From positions 221,001 to 285,000 of the forward strand of contig JBBBDQ010001615.1 of NCBI GenBank assembly GCA_037127315.1: a stretch of 64,000 nucleotides of DNA, in the 5' to 3' direction. The first letter of the stretch is position 1, and every line of letters starts with the position of its first letter. Below, piece after piece: positions 53,433-64,000 of this stretch. The notes under the pieces were generated by a model. That model was not told where the DNA came from, made no database searches, and saw only the letters and a list, made by a program, of their open reading frames with translations. The position numbers were made by a program, and so were the translations under genes. This DNA is from Ascarosepion bandense. Lineage: Eukaryota; Mollusca; Cephalopoda; Sepiida; Sepiidae.

Positions 53433-54335
53433 AATATGTGCGTTGTAGTGCTGTGGATATCGGCCCGTGTTGTGTATCCCGGATGAGGAACCGCACAAAA
53501 TAATAAATAACAAAAACGGATATGGAGATATCATATGTAAGTTATATTGAACTTACTATACAAACTGGAACGCGGGTTAGTCAATTTAGGAATACTATTA
53601 GGAGAAATAAATATATACAAATCTTGAAGTGAAATAGTATATCCGGGTAACTGATTTTAGCTGAGTGGTGCTCAGAGCAAATACAACTACAACCGTGATT
53701 CCAGATCCAACTCCAACTAAACAACTCTCCAGCAACGGTATTTACCCACCTTCCCACGTAAGGCGAGATGTGACACAAGGTCTTTTTAAAAGGTCTCCCG
53801 GCCATATAGCCAGGTCAAAATATATGTCTATCTTTCCCCAGTCGTGATGATACCCTTCGGTGGAACCACGACTGGGTTAGTACTCTCTGCTCGAAAGCAT
53901 ACAGCGACCCCCCCCCCACCCACCCAAAGGCAGAAAGCTGAAACTGTCATAGTAGCAGAGGCAAATGCTGTTCTCGCTATATGGCAGGAATATTTGTACA
54001 CTCAAGCGAGTCCATTATTATGTACAAAGGGGCGATCCCACAACAGCCCGGAACGAGAATTCTGAGAGCCAGGTTCGAATTATAGTTTGAATTCGTTGCA
54101 TTCACTTATGCGCAAATACCCTTGGAAAAGATATGAATCTGTCTCTTCTTCTTCTTCCAGCTTTGGTTTAATAACAGAACAGATTGTGTTCCATAGCCTT
54201 TGTTGGCAACCACTCTACCGCAGAAAATAATGGTAACCTACTGTGAGAAAATCTGTCCAATCAGTTATGTCTCTTTTGAGACATGATCGCCAATGCGTTT
54301 ATCATGTGTAACACTTTACTGACAGACTGATAAAT
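53433..54335 (+). mobile_element. tRNA-derived SINE split by a solo LTR
   Basis: The SINE head (53433-53467, ATGTGCGTTGTAGTGCTGTG then GATATCGGCCCG) continues after the LTR at 54046 with GCCCGGAACGAGAATT, a B box AGGTTCGAATT and the full body and tail to about 54335. The interruption falls within the tRNA-like head. Confidence 0.92.
53468..54045 (-). mobile_element. Solo LTR, 578 bp, 5-bp TSD, inside a SINE
   Basis: Ends TGTTGTGTATCC and GATCCCACAACA (7-bp inverted TGTTGTG/CACAACA). Flanked by GCCCG at 53463-53467 and 54046-54050. Carries one hairpin-rich ~235-bp unit instead of the four in the solo LTR at 23948, but the outer ~200 bp match that LTR in reverse orientation. Confidence 0.93.
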
Positions 54336-55125
54336 ATGTTTCTGGCCAAAAACAAAACAAAAAAAAAGGGTCTAAGAGTTTGATCCCTACTTGGAGCTTC
54401 TGAATTTCGGGTTTGTACCACATCTAAACAAGTTTTAGTCAATTACTATATATTTAATCACATTGTTTAGTCATTTCTAAGGATAGGAATTCAGATTTTT
54501 TTTTAAATCCCAGAAAGCATTGACGGTTATTCAAGACGTTTGAGAATTGGAATCCTGTAAATGTAAATAATTATTTCCTTTGTTTTTCTGCATGGCCCGC
54601 CCTTAAATATCGTTGCCCATTTTGTTGATTATGAATTGAGATGCTTTGATTTTATAATTCAAGAACATTTTTTTTCATGTTATTTGGAGTTCTGAATGTA
54701 ATAAATTTTATCCGTGTTAATGACAATGTCGTATACCACCGCTTTATCTTGACAAACAACGATGAACACGTATATACATAAAAAATATATTTCATTTATA
54801 TTCTTCGACGTTGACGCTTGTGAGAAGAAGAATAGCAGGCGGAGCGAGTTCGCGCACACGAAGCAGCTGTTAGGAGTCGGATTCTAGCGGGGGCCCTTCA
54901 GCCCAAATTCTTGTCTCTATACAGTCTCCCTCCCACTCGACCAACGTCGCCACATCTTTTTACTCACGCAATGCTTGTTTTTCATTGGTCACGGCTTACA
55001 CCCACGCACTTTTAATTTTGTTGACTTTATCTACGACCGGATGTATCTGTCATATACGTACACCGGGAACATCGCTGTTCAAGGTAATATATTACAACAT
55101 TTTGCAAGATACGTTCTACAATAAT
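54336..55125. other. Unassigned, including a GC-richer patch 54790-55080
   Basis: No element recognised. 54790-55080 is clearly GC-richer than its surroundings (AGGCGGAGCGAGTTCGCGC, GTCGCCACATC) but has no motif that I can name. Confidence 0.4.
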
Positions 55126-55590
55126 AAAATACAAGTATTTTACTACAAATATTTTCACGGCTTCTGCTCCGATGAACTTAGCTCCCCGGTGGTCCCCTAT
55201 GTAAGAATTTACTCGAGCCACAAGATTAGCAACTAGGTCCCACCCTTTTACTGTGAAACCAATAAAATGTAAACGCAAATTCTACTCCCTCAGCTTCCTT
55301 TCTCTCACTTCCCGCTTGTGGAATTCCCTTCCATTTACTTGCTTCCGCGACAGCTACAATTTCCAAGAATTTAAATGTAAAGTCATCTCTTATCTCACTA
55401 AGCTGCAACCTCACTCTCTTACTCTTTTCTCCATCCACTCCACTCTCATCAGTATTCTTATCCTTCTCTTATCCACTTCCAGATACCCCTATAACTCTTT
55501 CTCATAATTTCCTCCTATGTAACCCCCGGCGCACCAGTGGCAGTAAACTGCTTTGCTTGGGGCGATATGTTTATAAAGAAAAATTGTGTG
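55125..55590 (+). mobile_element. LINE-A 3' end
   Basis: Reads YYKYFHGFCSDELSSPVVP, then KRKFYSLSFLSLTSRLWNSL, FKCKVISYL, 3' UTR and terminus GCTTTGCTTGGGGCGATATG. 5'-truncated and frameshifted. Confidence 0.85.
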
Positions 55591-55850
55591 AAAATTATTT
55601 TAATGGATACTCGTATTTTGAGCAGACATTTTGTCGTTTATTTTCTATAACTAAACAATACCGGTATATTTACCGGTTTATATATTCGAGAAATCTGCCG
55701 GAAGTTACATATTATCTGATCAACATTTCTTGAACATTTAGGCTGGTAGATATGTAAAAATGTACTAGTAAATTCAAAGAAAAAAAAGGTATCCACTCAA
55801 AATACGAGTATCCATTAAAAATAATGTTCAAAGGAATAAATTTAAAATAA
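55590..55850. mobile_element. SINE-2-related palindromic remnant
   Basis: Left arm ATTTTAATGGATACTCGTAT, right arm (inverse) ATACGAGTATCCATTAAAAA, as in the tails of SINE-2 at 25.9 and 29.9 kb. The tRNA-like part is absent. Confidence 0.5.
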
Positions 55851-55894
55851 GTATGTCAGTTAATTCCAGTTAGGTAAATTTCCGTTTAATCTAG

Positions 55895-55963
<69 letters not shown>

Positions 55964-56575
55964 GATTGATAATTATACGTGAGCGTGCGTGTGTGAGGTG
56001 TGGTCTCTTTTCTCTTGTTTCGCCCGTGTTTTTCTTCTTCCGTAGAATAACAAACGCATAATGTTCAACACCTGATGCAGGCCTATTTGATCTTATTGCT
56101 AAGTTGAATCATCATCAAATTTCGTTAACTAAAAATCTCCATACCGTCAACTATTTTTTCTTACTTATTTTTATTTTTTTTAGATTGATCCATACCGCGG
56201 AGCTGCCAAGAACTGAAACAGTCTCTTGTGTTCTTCCCTGATTTTGTTTCTTTTAAGACTTCACTCGATGTTTTTAGCAACATTTTTTTCAGCGCGATAT
56301 TAAAAAAAAAAGAGTGTCATTCGCACTAAAAGCCCGGACTGGCGCTACTTTTAAGGGCTGAGAGCATTATCTTCATGTTTAATGTAATTCCAACTCTCAA
56401 ATGAATCAAGCCATTACCCTGCATCATTGTTAATAGAATGGGACATCCTCTCTTCAAACACATTACCGGCTTGATTTGTTTTCTTTTTTTTTATCTTCCT
56501 TCCTTCTACTCATTTTAATGTCTTCTTCTTGCACTTAGTTATTTGGTATACACAGCAGGTATTGTTTTTTTACTC

Positions 56576-56640
<65 letters not shown>

Positions 56641-56675
56641 ATTCGTCCATGCTCAGAATAATGCTGTCACATATG
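55850..56675. other. Microsatellites and unassigned DNA
   Basis: (AT)n(GT)n at 55896-55960 and (GT)n at 56577-56639. No element recognised between. Confidence 0.6.
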
Positions 56676-56910
56676 GTCCGGTGCGTTTGCTATTTACACC
56701 TTGCGCGCGCCTAACTGATGCCGCGACGAGTAGGAGGGCGCCGCTGTGAGCACGGAAGCCTAGGGCGTGATCCCAGGTGGAGCCGACCGCGGGTGCAGAT
56801 CTCGGTGGTAGTAGCAAATATTCGAACGAGAACTTTAAAGATCGAAGTGGAAAAGGGTTCCTTGCCAACGGCGGTCGAGCAAGTGTCAGTCGGCCCTAAG
56901 ATGATAAAAT
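56676..56910 (+). pseudogene. 28S rRNA fragment
   Basis: Unmistakable large-subunit rRNA: GCCGCGACGAGTAGGAGGGC, GAGCACGGAAGCCTAGGGCG, GGTGCAGATCTCGGTGGTAG and TAGCAAATATTCGAACGAGA, then AGTGGAAAAGGGTTCC and GTCAGTCGGCCCTAAGA. About 200 bp of the ~4-kb gene with several substitutions; it stops near 56910 and has no flanking rDNA. The stretch before 56715 (GGTGCGTTTGCTATTTACACC) may also be rRNA. Non-functional fragment. Confidence 0.9.
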
Positions 56911-56929
56911 TTAAAGAAGAATCAGCAAT

Positions 56930-57000
56930 ATAATTGGTCCTGATCTGGCGGCTCGGCTTCAGTCAATTTCTCATCACCCGGTGATTTTTTTCCTATGAAT
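56930..57000 (+). mobile_element. LINE-A scrap
   Basis: Plus-strand IIGPDLAARLQSISHHP matches the VIGTDLAARLQPLSHRR block of LINE-A. It directly follows the 28S fragment. Confidence 0.6.
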
Positions 57001-57107
57001 AATTTATTATTGTAACACTAAAAATATTACCACGGCGGTTGGGAATAATAGTATATCAGCAAATATGAAACTCGCACGCTGAAGTAGATACACTACTAAT
57101 GAGCTTT

Positions 57108-57512
57108 TTTTTAGTCGTTTCACTACAATGAAGGTGGTACCACCACAGATGCGCAGGATGTCTTCATAAGAGTAAAAAGGTATGCAGGAGGAGAGTGAAG
57201 GGAAAGACGAACCAGTTACAGGGGTTGTCAGAGAAAGAGCAAGAGAAGGATGGAAACACAGGTGTGAAGACAGTTGCAAAAGTATAAAGAAAGGAAAAGA
57301 ACAAGATACACGGGGTGATGTAGACAGGATTAGAGTCAAGTGGATAAGAGCTCGGAATTGACATGGCATTTAAATTCCTGGAGATTGAAGCAGTCAGGAA
57401 AGCAAGTATACGGAAGAGAGTTCCACCAGCGGGAAGTGCGAGAAAAGAAGCCAATAGAGTAGAATTGCTGGTTGCATTTGGTTGATCTAACTGTAAATCC
57501 ATGAGACCTTGT
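57108..57512 (-). mobile_element. LINE-A 3' end
   Basis: T-run, terminus TCGTTTCACTACAATGAAGG, UTR, then C-terminal coding in broken frames (LALPAGGTLFRILAFLTA and related shifts). 5'-truncated. Confidence 0.78.
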
Positions 57513-57899
57513 TGCAGGTGTAAATTTTTTTATTTAAAGTTTTTGAGTTTTGAAAGACCCTTAAGAATGACAGAAATTCGAAAAGAAAATAGTGTGAGAT
57601 TCTTGATGGACAAGCAGACGCGCAAAATATGTTTCTTTAAGAAAGACATAGTGAAATGATCACTGATGTTCCTTGGGGTTCAAACTCCAGATAGTCAGTA
57701 AAGGGACTGTTTTGGGGGATTTTTCTTCATTTGGAACGTACTGCTGCTCACAGCCGAAGAATATGTTGAGGTCGTCTACTGATAAGCAAAATTACGTCTT
57801 ACGAACTGAATATGAGGGCCGTCGCAGGAGGTCTACTCTAATATAACAGGAGAGCACTTACTGCTTACTTAGATCAATATGGACAAATACTAGGTACGA

Positions 57900-59740
57900 C
57901 CACTAAGAATCTGAACTGGGAATGGATCTCTTTCGTTTGGCCGTTGTCTCTATTTCGATTTTGCTGCCGGGAAATGCCGGTCATCGTGACCGGCAAGAAA
58001 CCAACCCGGGTGTACTTTAGTTATGTGGCATGATTGTGGACGTCGACAATACCATCTCAACGTACCCACAACTAGCGTATTTCGACAATTGTTTCAGGAC
58101 GTACTGAATCCGAACTCTCTACGCCTCTCCTGGTGTGCTTGTGGAAGTGAACGGTGTACGTACGGAGCCTTTTTTATTGGCTCGCTCCGTTCGTCAAGGT
58201 TGTCTGCTTCAGCCTTTGCTGAACGTTCTCTCGTTAGAGCCTTTCATTCGAAAGTTAAAGATCAATCCGGTCCAACCATGGAATTTACCTACCTGGTGCT
58301 ACTATCTTGGCCAGGCACTCCGTCTATGCTGACAATATTTCGGCTTTTGCGTCAAGCAGTGCCGAGATTGATGAAGTTTGTAAGGAAATCCGAGCGTACG
58401 AGACAATCACAGGGGCCAAGTTCAATCGTAGTAAGTATGGTGGCTTGAGTTGGTGCCCCTTCTTGTGAGAAGGCAAGATTTCCAATCTACTTTGGCAGAT
58501 CTGTTGCCTCCCACCTTCTGAAGTGTATGACTAGCGTTGAGGTTCGTCAACAAATACTTCGAATAGCGTTCCAACTCAGCAATCAGATGATGAGATGGGA
58601 ATTCTTGAAAGAAGACGCCTGTAAAAACTTCCCTTCCATGGGCTACAGTTGCTATCTCAGCGGCGTGTCGTGACTTCTCTGTGCCTTTTGCGATTCTGCT
58701 CTAATGAACTTAGATTCCTGGTGCCTCCTAGGTATAAATTTAGACGAGCTACTAGATTAGTAACTAGGTCCCACCTTTTTACAGTGTAACCGATAAAATG
58801 TAACTGCAATTTCTACTCTAATAGCTTCTTTTCTCGCACTTCCCTCCTGTAGAATTTCCTTCCATATACTTACTTCCCCGACAGCTACAATCTCCAGAAA
58901 TTTAAGTGTAAGGTCAATAGACATCTACTATCTCACTAACTTGCATCCATTCTCTCAAGCTTTTATTTATTTTCTACTCCACCCCCATCCTTGGTATTCT
59001 CATCTGTCTATTACCCTCCTCCTGAAATTTCCTATAACTAATCCCTCTTTCTCATCACTTTCCCCTATGTAACCCCCTGCGCAACAGTGGCAGTAGAATG
59101 TCTTGCTTGGGGTGAGATGATTTAAAAAAGCAAAAAAAGAAGGGTACATTTGTGCGAGGAGGAGGCGCCTTATTTATATCGAGGCGGGGGCGGCTTCTAT
59201 CGTGAATCTCGTAAAATATATTATGTGCGACGGATGGCCCTTTCGAGTTCCAGGCATTGCTTGTTAATTAGGGCATTCGTTCAAGATGATCTGATAGAGG
59301 AACCCGGTCCTACAAAGCAGGAAGGCCTGTGCACCCGAACAGAAATGTCTCAATGATGATGATAAGGCATCACTCACCTAGCTGGTAAATCGAGTGGCCC
59401 TCTGGGTCGGCAAAGTCTTTGTTCGGGGACATGGAAAAATCTCCAAACTGTGTTCTCTGAGTTAAGGTGGTGGAGACCATGGATCACACATTCTTTAATT
59501 GCATGTTCGTGTAGAATCCTTAGATAGCAACAACCGGTAATCAATTGAAGTTGAAGCTAACAGCTCCAAGCTACTAAGCAAATTGGTAGGTGGTTTATAT
59601 GGCAGCCTGGGAGATTCCACTCTGCCCTGTAGGCAAGTCTATTCTGTAGATTCTGATTGGCTGATGATTCCAGTGTGGATATTGATGGAATAAAAAGTGA
59701 CTCATGACAGTAGGTCTAGGACGTCGAAAGATTTCAATCA
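57900..59740 (+). mobile_element. LINE-X: a fourth non-LTR reverse-transcriptase lineage, interrupted
   Basis: Plus-strand pieces in shifting frames: VLVEVNGVRTEPFLLARSVR, RQGCLLQPLLNVLSLEPFIR (motif B region), SVYADNISAFASSSAEID (motif C with YADN instead of YADD), YETITGAKFNRSKYGG. After an inserted LINE-A tail come NRVALWVGKVFVRGHGK and DHTFFNC. The motif style differs from the LINE-A, RTE and R4 copies here. Altered YADD and frameshifts make it dead. The clade cannot be assigned by eye; an L1/Tx1-like or I-like affinity is possible. Confidence 0.65.
58690..59135 (+). mobile_element. LINE-A 3' end nested in LINE-X
   Basis: Starts TTCTGCTCTAATGAACTTAG and ends GTCTTGCTTGGGGTGAGATG plus an A-rich tail. 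LINE-X homology stops before it and resumes after it, so it inserted later. Confidence 0.82.
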
Positions 59741-60270
59741 GTTAGTTAAGTGCCATTCTCTTGAGCATCATTTCTGGAAAGGAACATGACTGATGGGGAA
59801 GAAGATATTCCCGCAGTAGGTTGGTATTACTTTCGGCGCTTTAGAATCCAGTATGTTCTGTTATTTAACCCATAGCTACAGAGAGAGAGAGACGAATTAA
59901 TACCTTTCTCAAGGGTGTCTGCGCGTAAGTGAATGCTGCTAATTCGGATAAATGCCCTGTCTTTTTCAAGAGTATTTGCGCGTAAGTGAATACAACGAAT
60001 ACAACTGGAATTCCATTGCTTTCTCCTGAGAAATCTGAAGGAGAAGAATTCGAATTCCAGTTGTATTCGTTGCATTCACTTACGCGCAAATAACGTTGGG
60101 AAAAGTATTACTCCTTCTCCATCCAGCTATGGGTTAAATCAACCGACAGATTGGGTTCTACAGCCTTCGTTGGCAACCAGTCTATCGCATAAAGTGATGG
60201 TAAACTAATGTGGGAAGATCATCTGTCCAGTTAGTCCTCTCCCACAAAAAACATGATTGTCCAGGCGTTT
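59738..60270. mobile_element. Head-to-head inverted pair of tRNA-derived SINEs
   Basis: 59738-60025 is a minus-strand copy with an internal ~60-bp duplication around GCGCGTAAGTGAATGC. 60045-60270 is a plus-strand copy. The B-box regions face each other across ~20 bp (CAACTGGAATTCCATTG / CGAATTCCAGTTGTATTCG). Confidence 0.82.
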
Positions 60271-60765
60271 GGAGTAGATAGACTAAACTATCGTCCGGTT
60301 CACACACCAACCACGTCTATTGAACAGGTGAAGAGGCTCATCCCTTGTTTCCTGTTTAGGATGCGGTTTCCGGTTTTCTCTTTTCCAATCTTTTCACTCT
60401 TTTCTTTATTTTTTTTTAATTGGAGTATATAGACTAAACTATCGCCAGGTTCACACTCCACCCACGTCTATTGAACAGGTGAAGAGGCTCATCCCGTGTT
60501 TCCTGTTTAGGATGCAGTTTCCGGCATTCTCTTTTCCAATCTTTTCACTCTTTCCTTTATTTTTTTTCAATTGGTGTAGATAGACTAAACTATTGCCCGG
60601 TTCACACTCCATCCACGTCTATTGAACAGGTGTAGAGGCTCATCCCTTGTTTCCTGTTTAGAATGCGGTTTCCGGCTTTCTCTTTTCCAATATTTTTACT
60701 CTTACGTAGCCCCCTGCGCATCAGTGGCGTTATCGCCTTGCTTGGGGTGATATGATTAAAAAAAA
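60268..60765 (+). mobile_element. LINE-A-type 3' end with tandem UTR repeats, second locus
   Basis: Three ~150-bp units (near 60308, 60459, 60611) equivalent to those at 34490-34975, then ACGTAGCCCCCTGCGCATCA and CCTTGCTTGGGGTGATATG plus A-tail. Two loci with the same number and kind of unit show that the repeats belong to the element. Confidence 0.82.
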
Positions 60766-61004
60766 AAGTTTATCAGGTATGGTACGTAACTGACTTTTGA
60801 AAGAATTACTGAACTTAGAATTAAGCCTTTAGTCGTGTTTTTCAAGCAGTAATAGAATAAATATCTACCGTTGAATAATGTTGCCATAGCTGGTCTGGTT
60901 CTCCTGATAGTTATCTCGAGATTTTCGACAAAATCCACAAAGAATTTGTTATTGACGCTTACTTGAAATCTCAACTTCACTTACTTTCTAATCGATATGA
61001 TGTG

Positions 61005-61405
61005 GCTTTCCTCTGTGTTTCCTATAAATAATTTCATGGCAACAGCTCTGACGAGCTTTATTTTTCTCTGATGCCCTCACTAAATAAATCTGAATGTGCT
61101 ACTAGATTGGCATCTAGGTCTCTCCCTTTTTACCTTTGAAATAGCTAAAAGCAACCACTACTACAATAGCAGTTTATTTACTCGCACTTCCAGACCGTGG
61201 AACTCCCTTCCGTCTACTTGCTTCCTTATTCAAACATTTAAATGCAAAGTCAATCACCGTCTTCTGTCTTCATTATTTCCCGTCATCTTTTGTCCTTTCC
61301 ACAACCCTTCCTATGCTCATTTCTTTCTCTCATTTTCACTTCCTGTAGCACCCTGCGTACTAGAGGCATGACTGCCTTTTTTGGAGTGAAACGATTAAAA
61401 AAATG
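61005..61405 (+). mobile_element. LINE-A 3' end, diverged
   Basis: TRTSRPWNSLPSTCF and FKCKVNHRLLS are readable in one frame. Terminus CCCTGCGTACTAGAGGCATG and TTTGGAGTGAAACGATTAAA. Confidence 0.75.
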
Positions 61406-61496
61406 AATTATTGACTAATGTCTGGAATATCGAAAACTGGAATTATTGCATTGAAAATTATAAATATACACGTATTTTTTAAGTATTGTCAATGCC

Positions 61497-62950
61497 TATT
61501 ACTATTATTATGTCATTTTTCACCATATTTCGATTTCTGCTTTGGTCTCACTACCAACCAAGTCTGCGTGGAGACCTAAGGCAGGTAGTGGCGTGTTGTT
61601 ATGGCTCCATTTCATGTTTTTCTATCTTCCCTATCATCCCAAGCATTACATAGATAAAGTTTTCCTTAGTGTGTGGGCTGTACTTAATAAGACAATTTTT
61701 TGTATATCTCTTAAGCTGGGATTTCCAGGGATTCTTTCAATGTGTTGTTTTGTTCCATTTTTTATCATTCCAAGTGCACCTACTATCACTGGCACAACTC
61801 TTGTTTTCAATTTCCACATTTTTTCTATTTCAATTTCCAGGTCTTTATATTTTGACAGTTTTTCAAATTCCTTGATTGCTATGTTACAATCCGCTGGACA
61901 AGCCATATCAATTAATAGACAAGTTTTCTCCTTCTGGTTTTTAACAATAATGTCTGGCCTGTTTGCTTCAATTTTTCTGTCTGTGTAGATGGTGTAATCC
62001 CATAGAATGGTTACATCTTCTATTTCTGTAACCGGTGCTGGATGATGTTCATACCAGTGTTTGTTTACAGCTTTTCCATAATGTTTGCACATTGCCCAAT
62101 GTAAATATTGCCCAACTCTATCGTGGCGATTTTTATATTCGTTTGGGGCAAGCACAGAACAGCCTGATATTAGGTGGTCTATTGTTTCTTGGTGTTTATC
62201 AAAAAACCTGCATTTTGGATCCATATTATTATGCATAATATTTGCCTGAAAGTTTCTCGTGAAAAGACTTTGGTCTTGTGCTGCAAGTATAAATCCTTCA
62301 GTTTCAGACTTTAATCCAGATGCACGTAACCATCGATGAGTATTAACTTTGTCAACATTGGATTTATTGGCACGTACTGGATATTGGCCATGCAGAGGTT
62401 TGTCTTGCCAGCGCTGTTTCATATTTTCAAGAGCTTTATCTTTGGCTTTCATTTTCATATTTTTTGCCGCAATAGTTGGTTCTTGGCTACTGTTTTGCTT
62501 TTCTACAGAATCTACTAACTGTAATTCTCGTTTGTATTTACTGCCTTCTTTTATTATTGAATATTTTTTCTTTCTTTCTTCATGTTGCCTTACTAATTGT
62601 ATGTAACATCCAATCCTTTGTTGTTTCTATGTATGTTAGTAAGCCAATAGTTGTTGTCTTGTATGACAATTCCAGCTGAATAAGACCCCTTCCACCTTCT
62701 TTACGGGGTATGTATAGACGGTCTACATCAGCCTTTGGGTGATGCATCCTATGCTTAGAAAGAAGCTTTCTTGTTTTAGCATCCATTCGCCTGATGTCGT
62801 TTAGAGTCCAGTTTAAGATGTTGAAGCTATATTGGACAACTGGGATTGCAAGGCTATTAATGGCCATAACTCTATTCTGTGAATTTAATTCAGTTTTTAA
62901 TATCATTCGTAGCCTTCTATAGTACTCTTTACGCACTATTTCTTTCATTT
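61497..62950 (-). mobile_element. R4/Dong-like LINE, best copy, 5'-truncated
   Basis: From the 3' end: (TAA)-like tail at ~61497-61510, 3' UTR with TGGTTGGTAGTGAGACC-type sequence, the endonuclease ORF (61646-62458 and upstream), and the reverse-transcriptase thumb (62580-62948: RMILKTELNSQNRVMAINSL, PVVQYSFNILNWTLNDIRRM, PRKEGGRGLIQLELSYK). A single frameshift near 62590-62610 separates the two ORFs. Its truncated 5' end abuts the (ATT)n tail of the next copy. Confidence 0.88.
61646..62520 (-). CDS. C-terminal domain of R4/Dong-like protein: zinc finger and restriction-like endonuclease
   Basis: Open frame of at least 270 codons from the Met at 62458, and open further upstream through ELQLVDSVEKQN. 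Domains in order: a THRWLRASGLK block, a CCHC-type finger CRFFDKHQETIDHLISGC (the second Cys is Phe here; the copy at 63.8 kb has CRFC), ANRPDIIVKN and CLLIDMACP, giving the PD...D core of restriction-like endonucleases, then EKLSKYKDLEIEIEKMW. In R2/R4-type LINEs this domain nicks the target to start reverse transcription. Palm motifs are missing by 5' truncation and a finger Cys is lost, so activity is unlikely, but the frame has stayed open. Confidence 0.85.
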
Positions 62951-62954
62951 TTTT

Positions 62955-62976
62955 ATGGTGAATGTTTTCGCTCTCA

Positions 62977-63009
<33 letters not shown>

Positions 63010-64000
63010 CTCATTTTCCATCATATTTCTATTTTTGCTATGGTCGCACTGCCAACCAAGTCTGCAGGAAGACCTAAGTCAGGTCGTGGCGTGTTGTCAT
63101 GGCTCCATTTCGTGTTTTTTTTTCTATCTCCCCTATCATCCCTAGCGTTACACAGACAAAATTCTCTTTAGTGTGTGGGCTGTACTTAACAAGAAAAATT
63201 TTTGTATATCTCTTAAGCTCTGGTTTCTAGGGAGTCTTTCAATTTGTTGTTTTGTTCCATTTTTTATCATTCCAAGTGCACCTACTATCATTGGCACAAC
63301 TCTTGTTTTCAATATCCACATTTTTTCTGTTTCAATTTCCAGGTCTTTATATTTTGACAGTTTTTAAAAATTCCTTGGTTGCTATGTTACAATTCGCTGG
63401 ACAAGCCATATCAATCAACAGTCAAGTTTTCTCTTTCTGTTTTTTAACAATAATGTCTGGCCTGTTTGCTTCAATGTTTCTGTCTGTGTAGATGGTGTAA
63501 TCCCATAGAATGGTGACATCTTCTGTTTCTGTAACCGGTGCTGGGTGATGTTCATACCAGTGTTTGTTTACAGATTTTCCTTAGTGTTTTCACATTGTCC
63601 AATGTAAATATTGCCCCACTCTATCGTGGCGATTTTTATATTCATTTGGAGCAAGTACAGAACAGCCTGAGATTAGATGGTCTATTGTTTTTAGGTGTTT
63701 ATCACAAAACCTGCATTTTGGATCCATATTATTATGTATAATATTTGCCTGAAAGTTTCTAGTGAAAAGAAGATTTTGGTCTTGCGTTGCAAGAATAAAG
63801 CCTTCAGTCTCAGACTTTAATCCAAATGCACGTAACCATCGATGAGTATTAATTTTATCAATATTGGATTTATTGGCAAGTTCTGGATATTGGTCATGCA
63901 GAGGTTTGTCTTGTTTCATCTGTTCAAGAGCTTTATCTTTGGCTTTCATTTTCATATTTTTTGCCGCAATAGTTGGTTCTTGGCTTCTGTTTTGCTTTTC
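62955..64000 (-). mobile_element. R4/Dong-like LINE, second copy, runs off the window
   Basis: 3' end at an (ATT)n array (62978-63010), then UTR, endonuclease and zinc-finger region. The upstream frame 63590-63955 has an intact finger CRFCDKHLKTIDHLISGC. Stops at ~63588 (a codon after HWTM) and later frameshifts inactivate it. Lies head to tail with the copy at 61497-62950. Confidence 0.85.

Noticed and set aside
1..64000. CRISPR arrays, bacterial operons, riboswitches
   Set aside because: The tandem repeats here are microsatellites, minisatellites and transposon parts. There are no regularly spaced unique spacers and no prokaryotic gene organisation.

Overview
This 64 kb window looks like intergenic, repeat-packed DNA from an octopus-type cephalopod. 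The clues are low GC, abundant AT, GT, GATA and trinucleotide microsatellites, many copies of a tRNA-derived SINE of the octopus retroposon kind, and several animal retrotransposon lineages together. I found no intact host protein-coding gene. Every long open frame is either part of a transposable element or an artefact of a simple repeat. The organism assignment is inference from repeat content, not a database match.

Main repeat players. (1) LINE-A is a CR1/Rex1/Jockey-like non-LTR retrotransposon. It has one long reverse-transcriptase copy (9752-11640, minus), a second copy (19905-20405, plus) that looks nearly identical over the shared 3' part, and about 20 older tails. (2) RTE-like LINE fragments, all on the plus strand, lie at 1.3, 6.4, 8.2, 14.0, 18.7 and 49.1 kb. 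(3) An R4/Dong-like LINE has a restriction-like endonuclease and is associated with (TAA)n tracts (29-31 kb and 61.5-64 kb). (4) A fourth reverse-transcriptase lineage lies at 57.9-59.7 kb. (5) Penelope-like elements lie at 23.2-25.8 and 36.9-38.3 kb. (6) An LTR retrotransposon has a gag remnant (20.8-21.9 kb), a 5' LTR and two solo LTRs with clear 5-bp target duplications. (7) DNA transposons: two mariner transposase remnants, a Tc1-like remnant, a perfect piggyBac-type MITE, a long-TIR MITE, and five Helitron-like (HINE-type) copies.

RNA-derived sequence. There is a nearly full-length 5S rRNA copy at 3646-3765, a 5S fragment at 42383-42455, a 28S rRNA fragment near 56.7-56.9 kb, and tRNA-like heads of at least three SINE families. 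The most striking RNA signal is a complete hammerhead self-cleaving ribozyme on the minus strand at 836-906. A second, weaker one lies at 36469-36524, about 340 bp upstream of Penelope remains in the same orientation.

Layout: 0-9 kb LINE and SINE debris with the hammerhead and the 5S copy; 9.7-11.6 kb the main LINE-A; 14-16.3 kb an RTE fragment, a mariner and an inverted TATC satellite; 16.4-18 kb polypyrimidine DNA; 19-26 kb nested LTR, Penelope and LINE-A; 27-33.5 kb R4-like LINEs and a ~100-bp pyrimidine minisatellite; 35-36 kb GATA satellite; 36.4-38.3 kb hammerhead plus Penelope carrying a piggyBac MITE and a SINE; 39-49 kb Helitron-like, MITE and mariner copies; 51-54.3 kb a SINE cluster with a solo LTR; 56.7 kb 28S fragment; 58-64 kb nested LINEs. 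The parts interact as insertions into one another rather than as a gene network, and the nesting gives a relative age order for several families.
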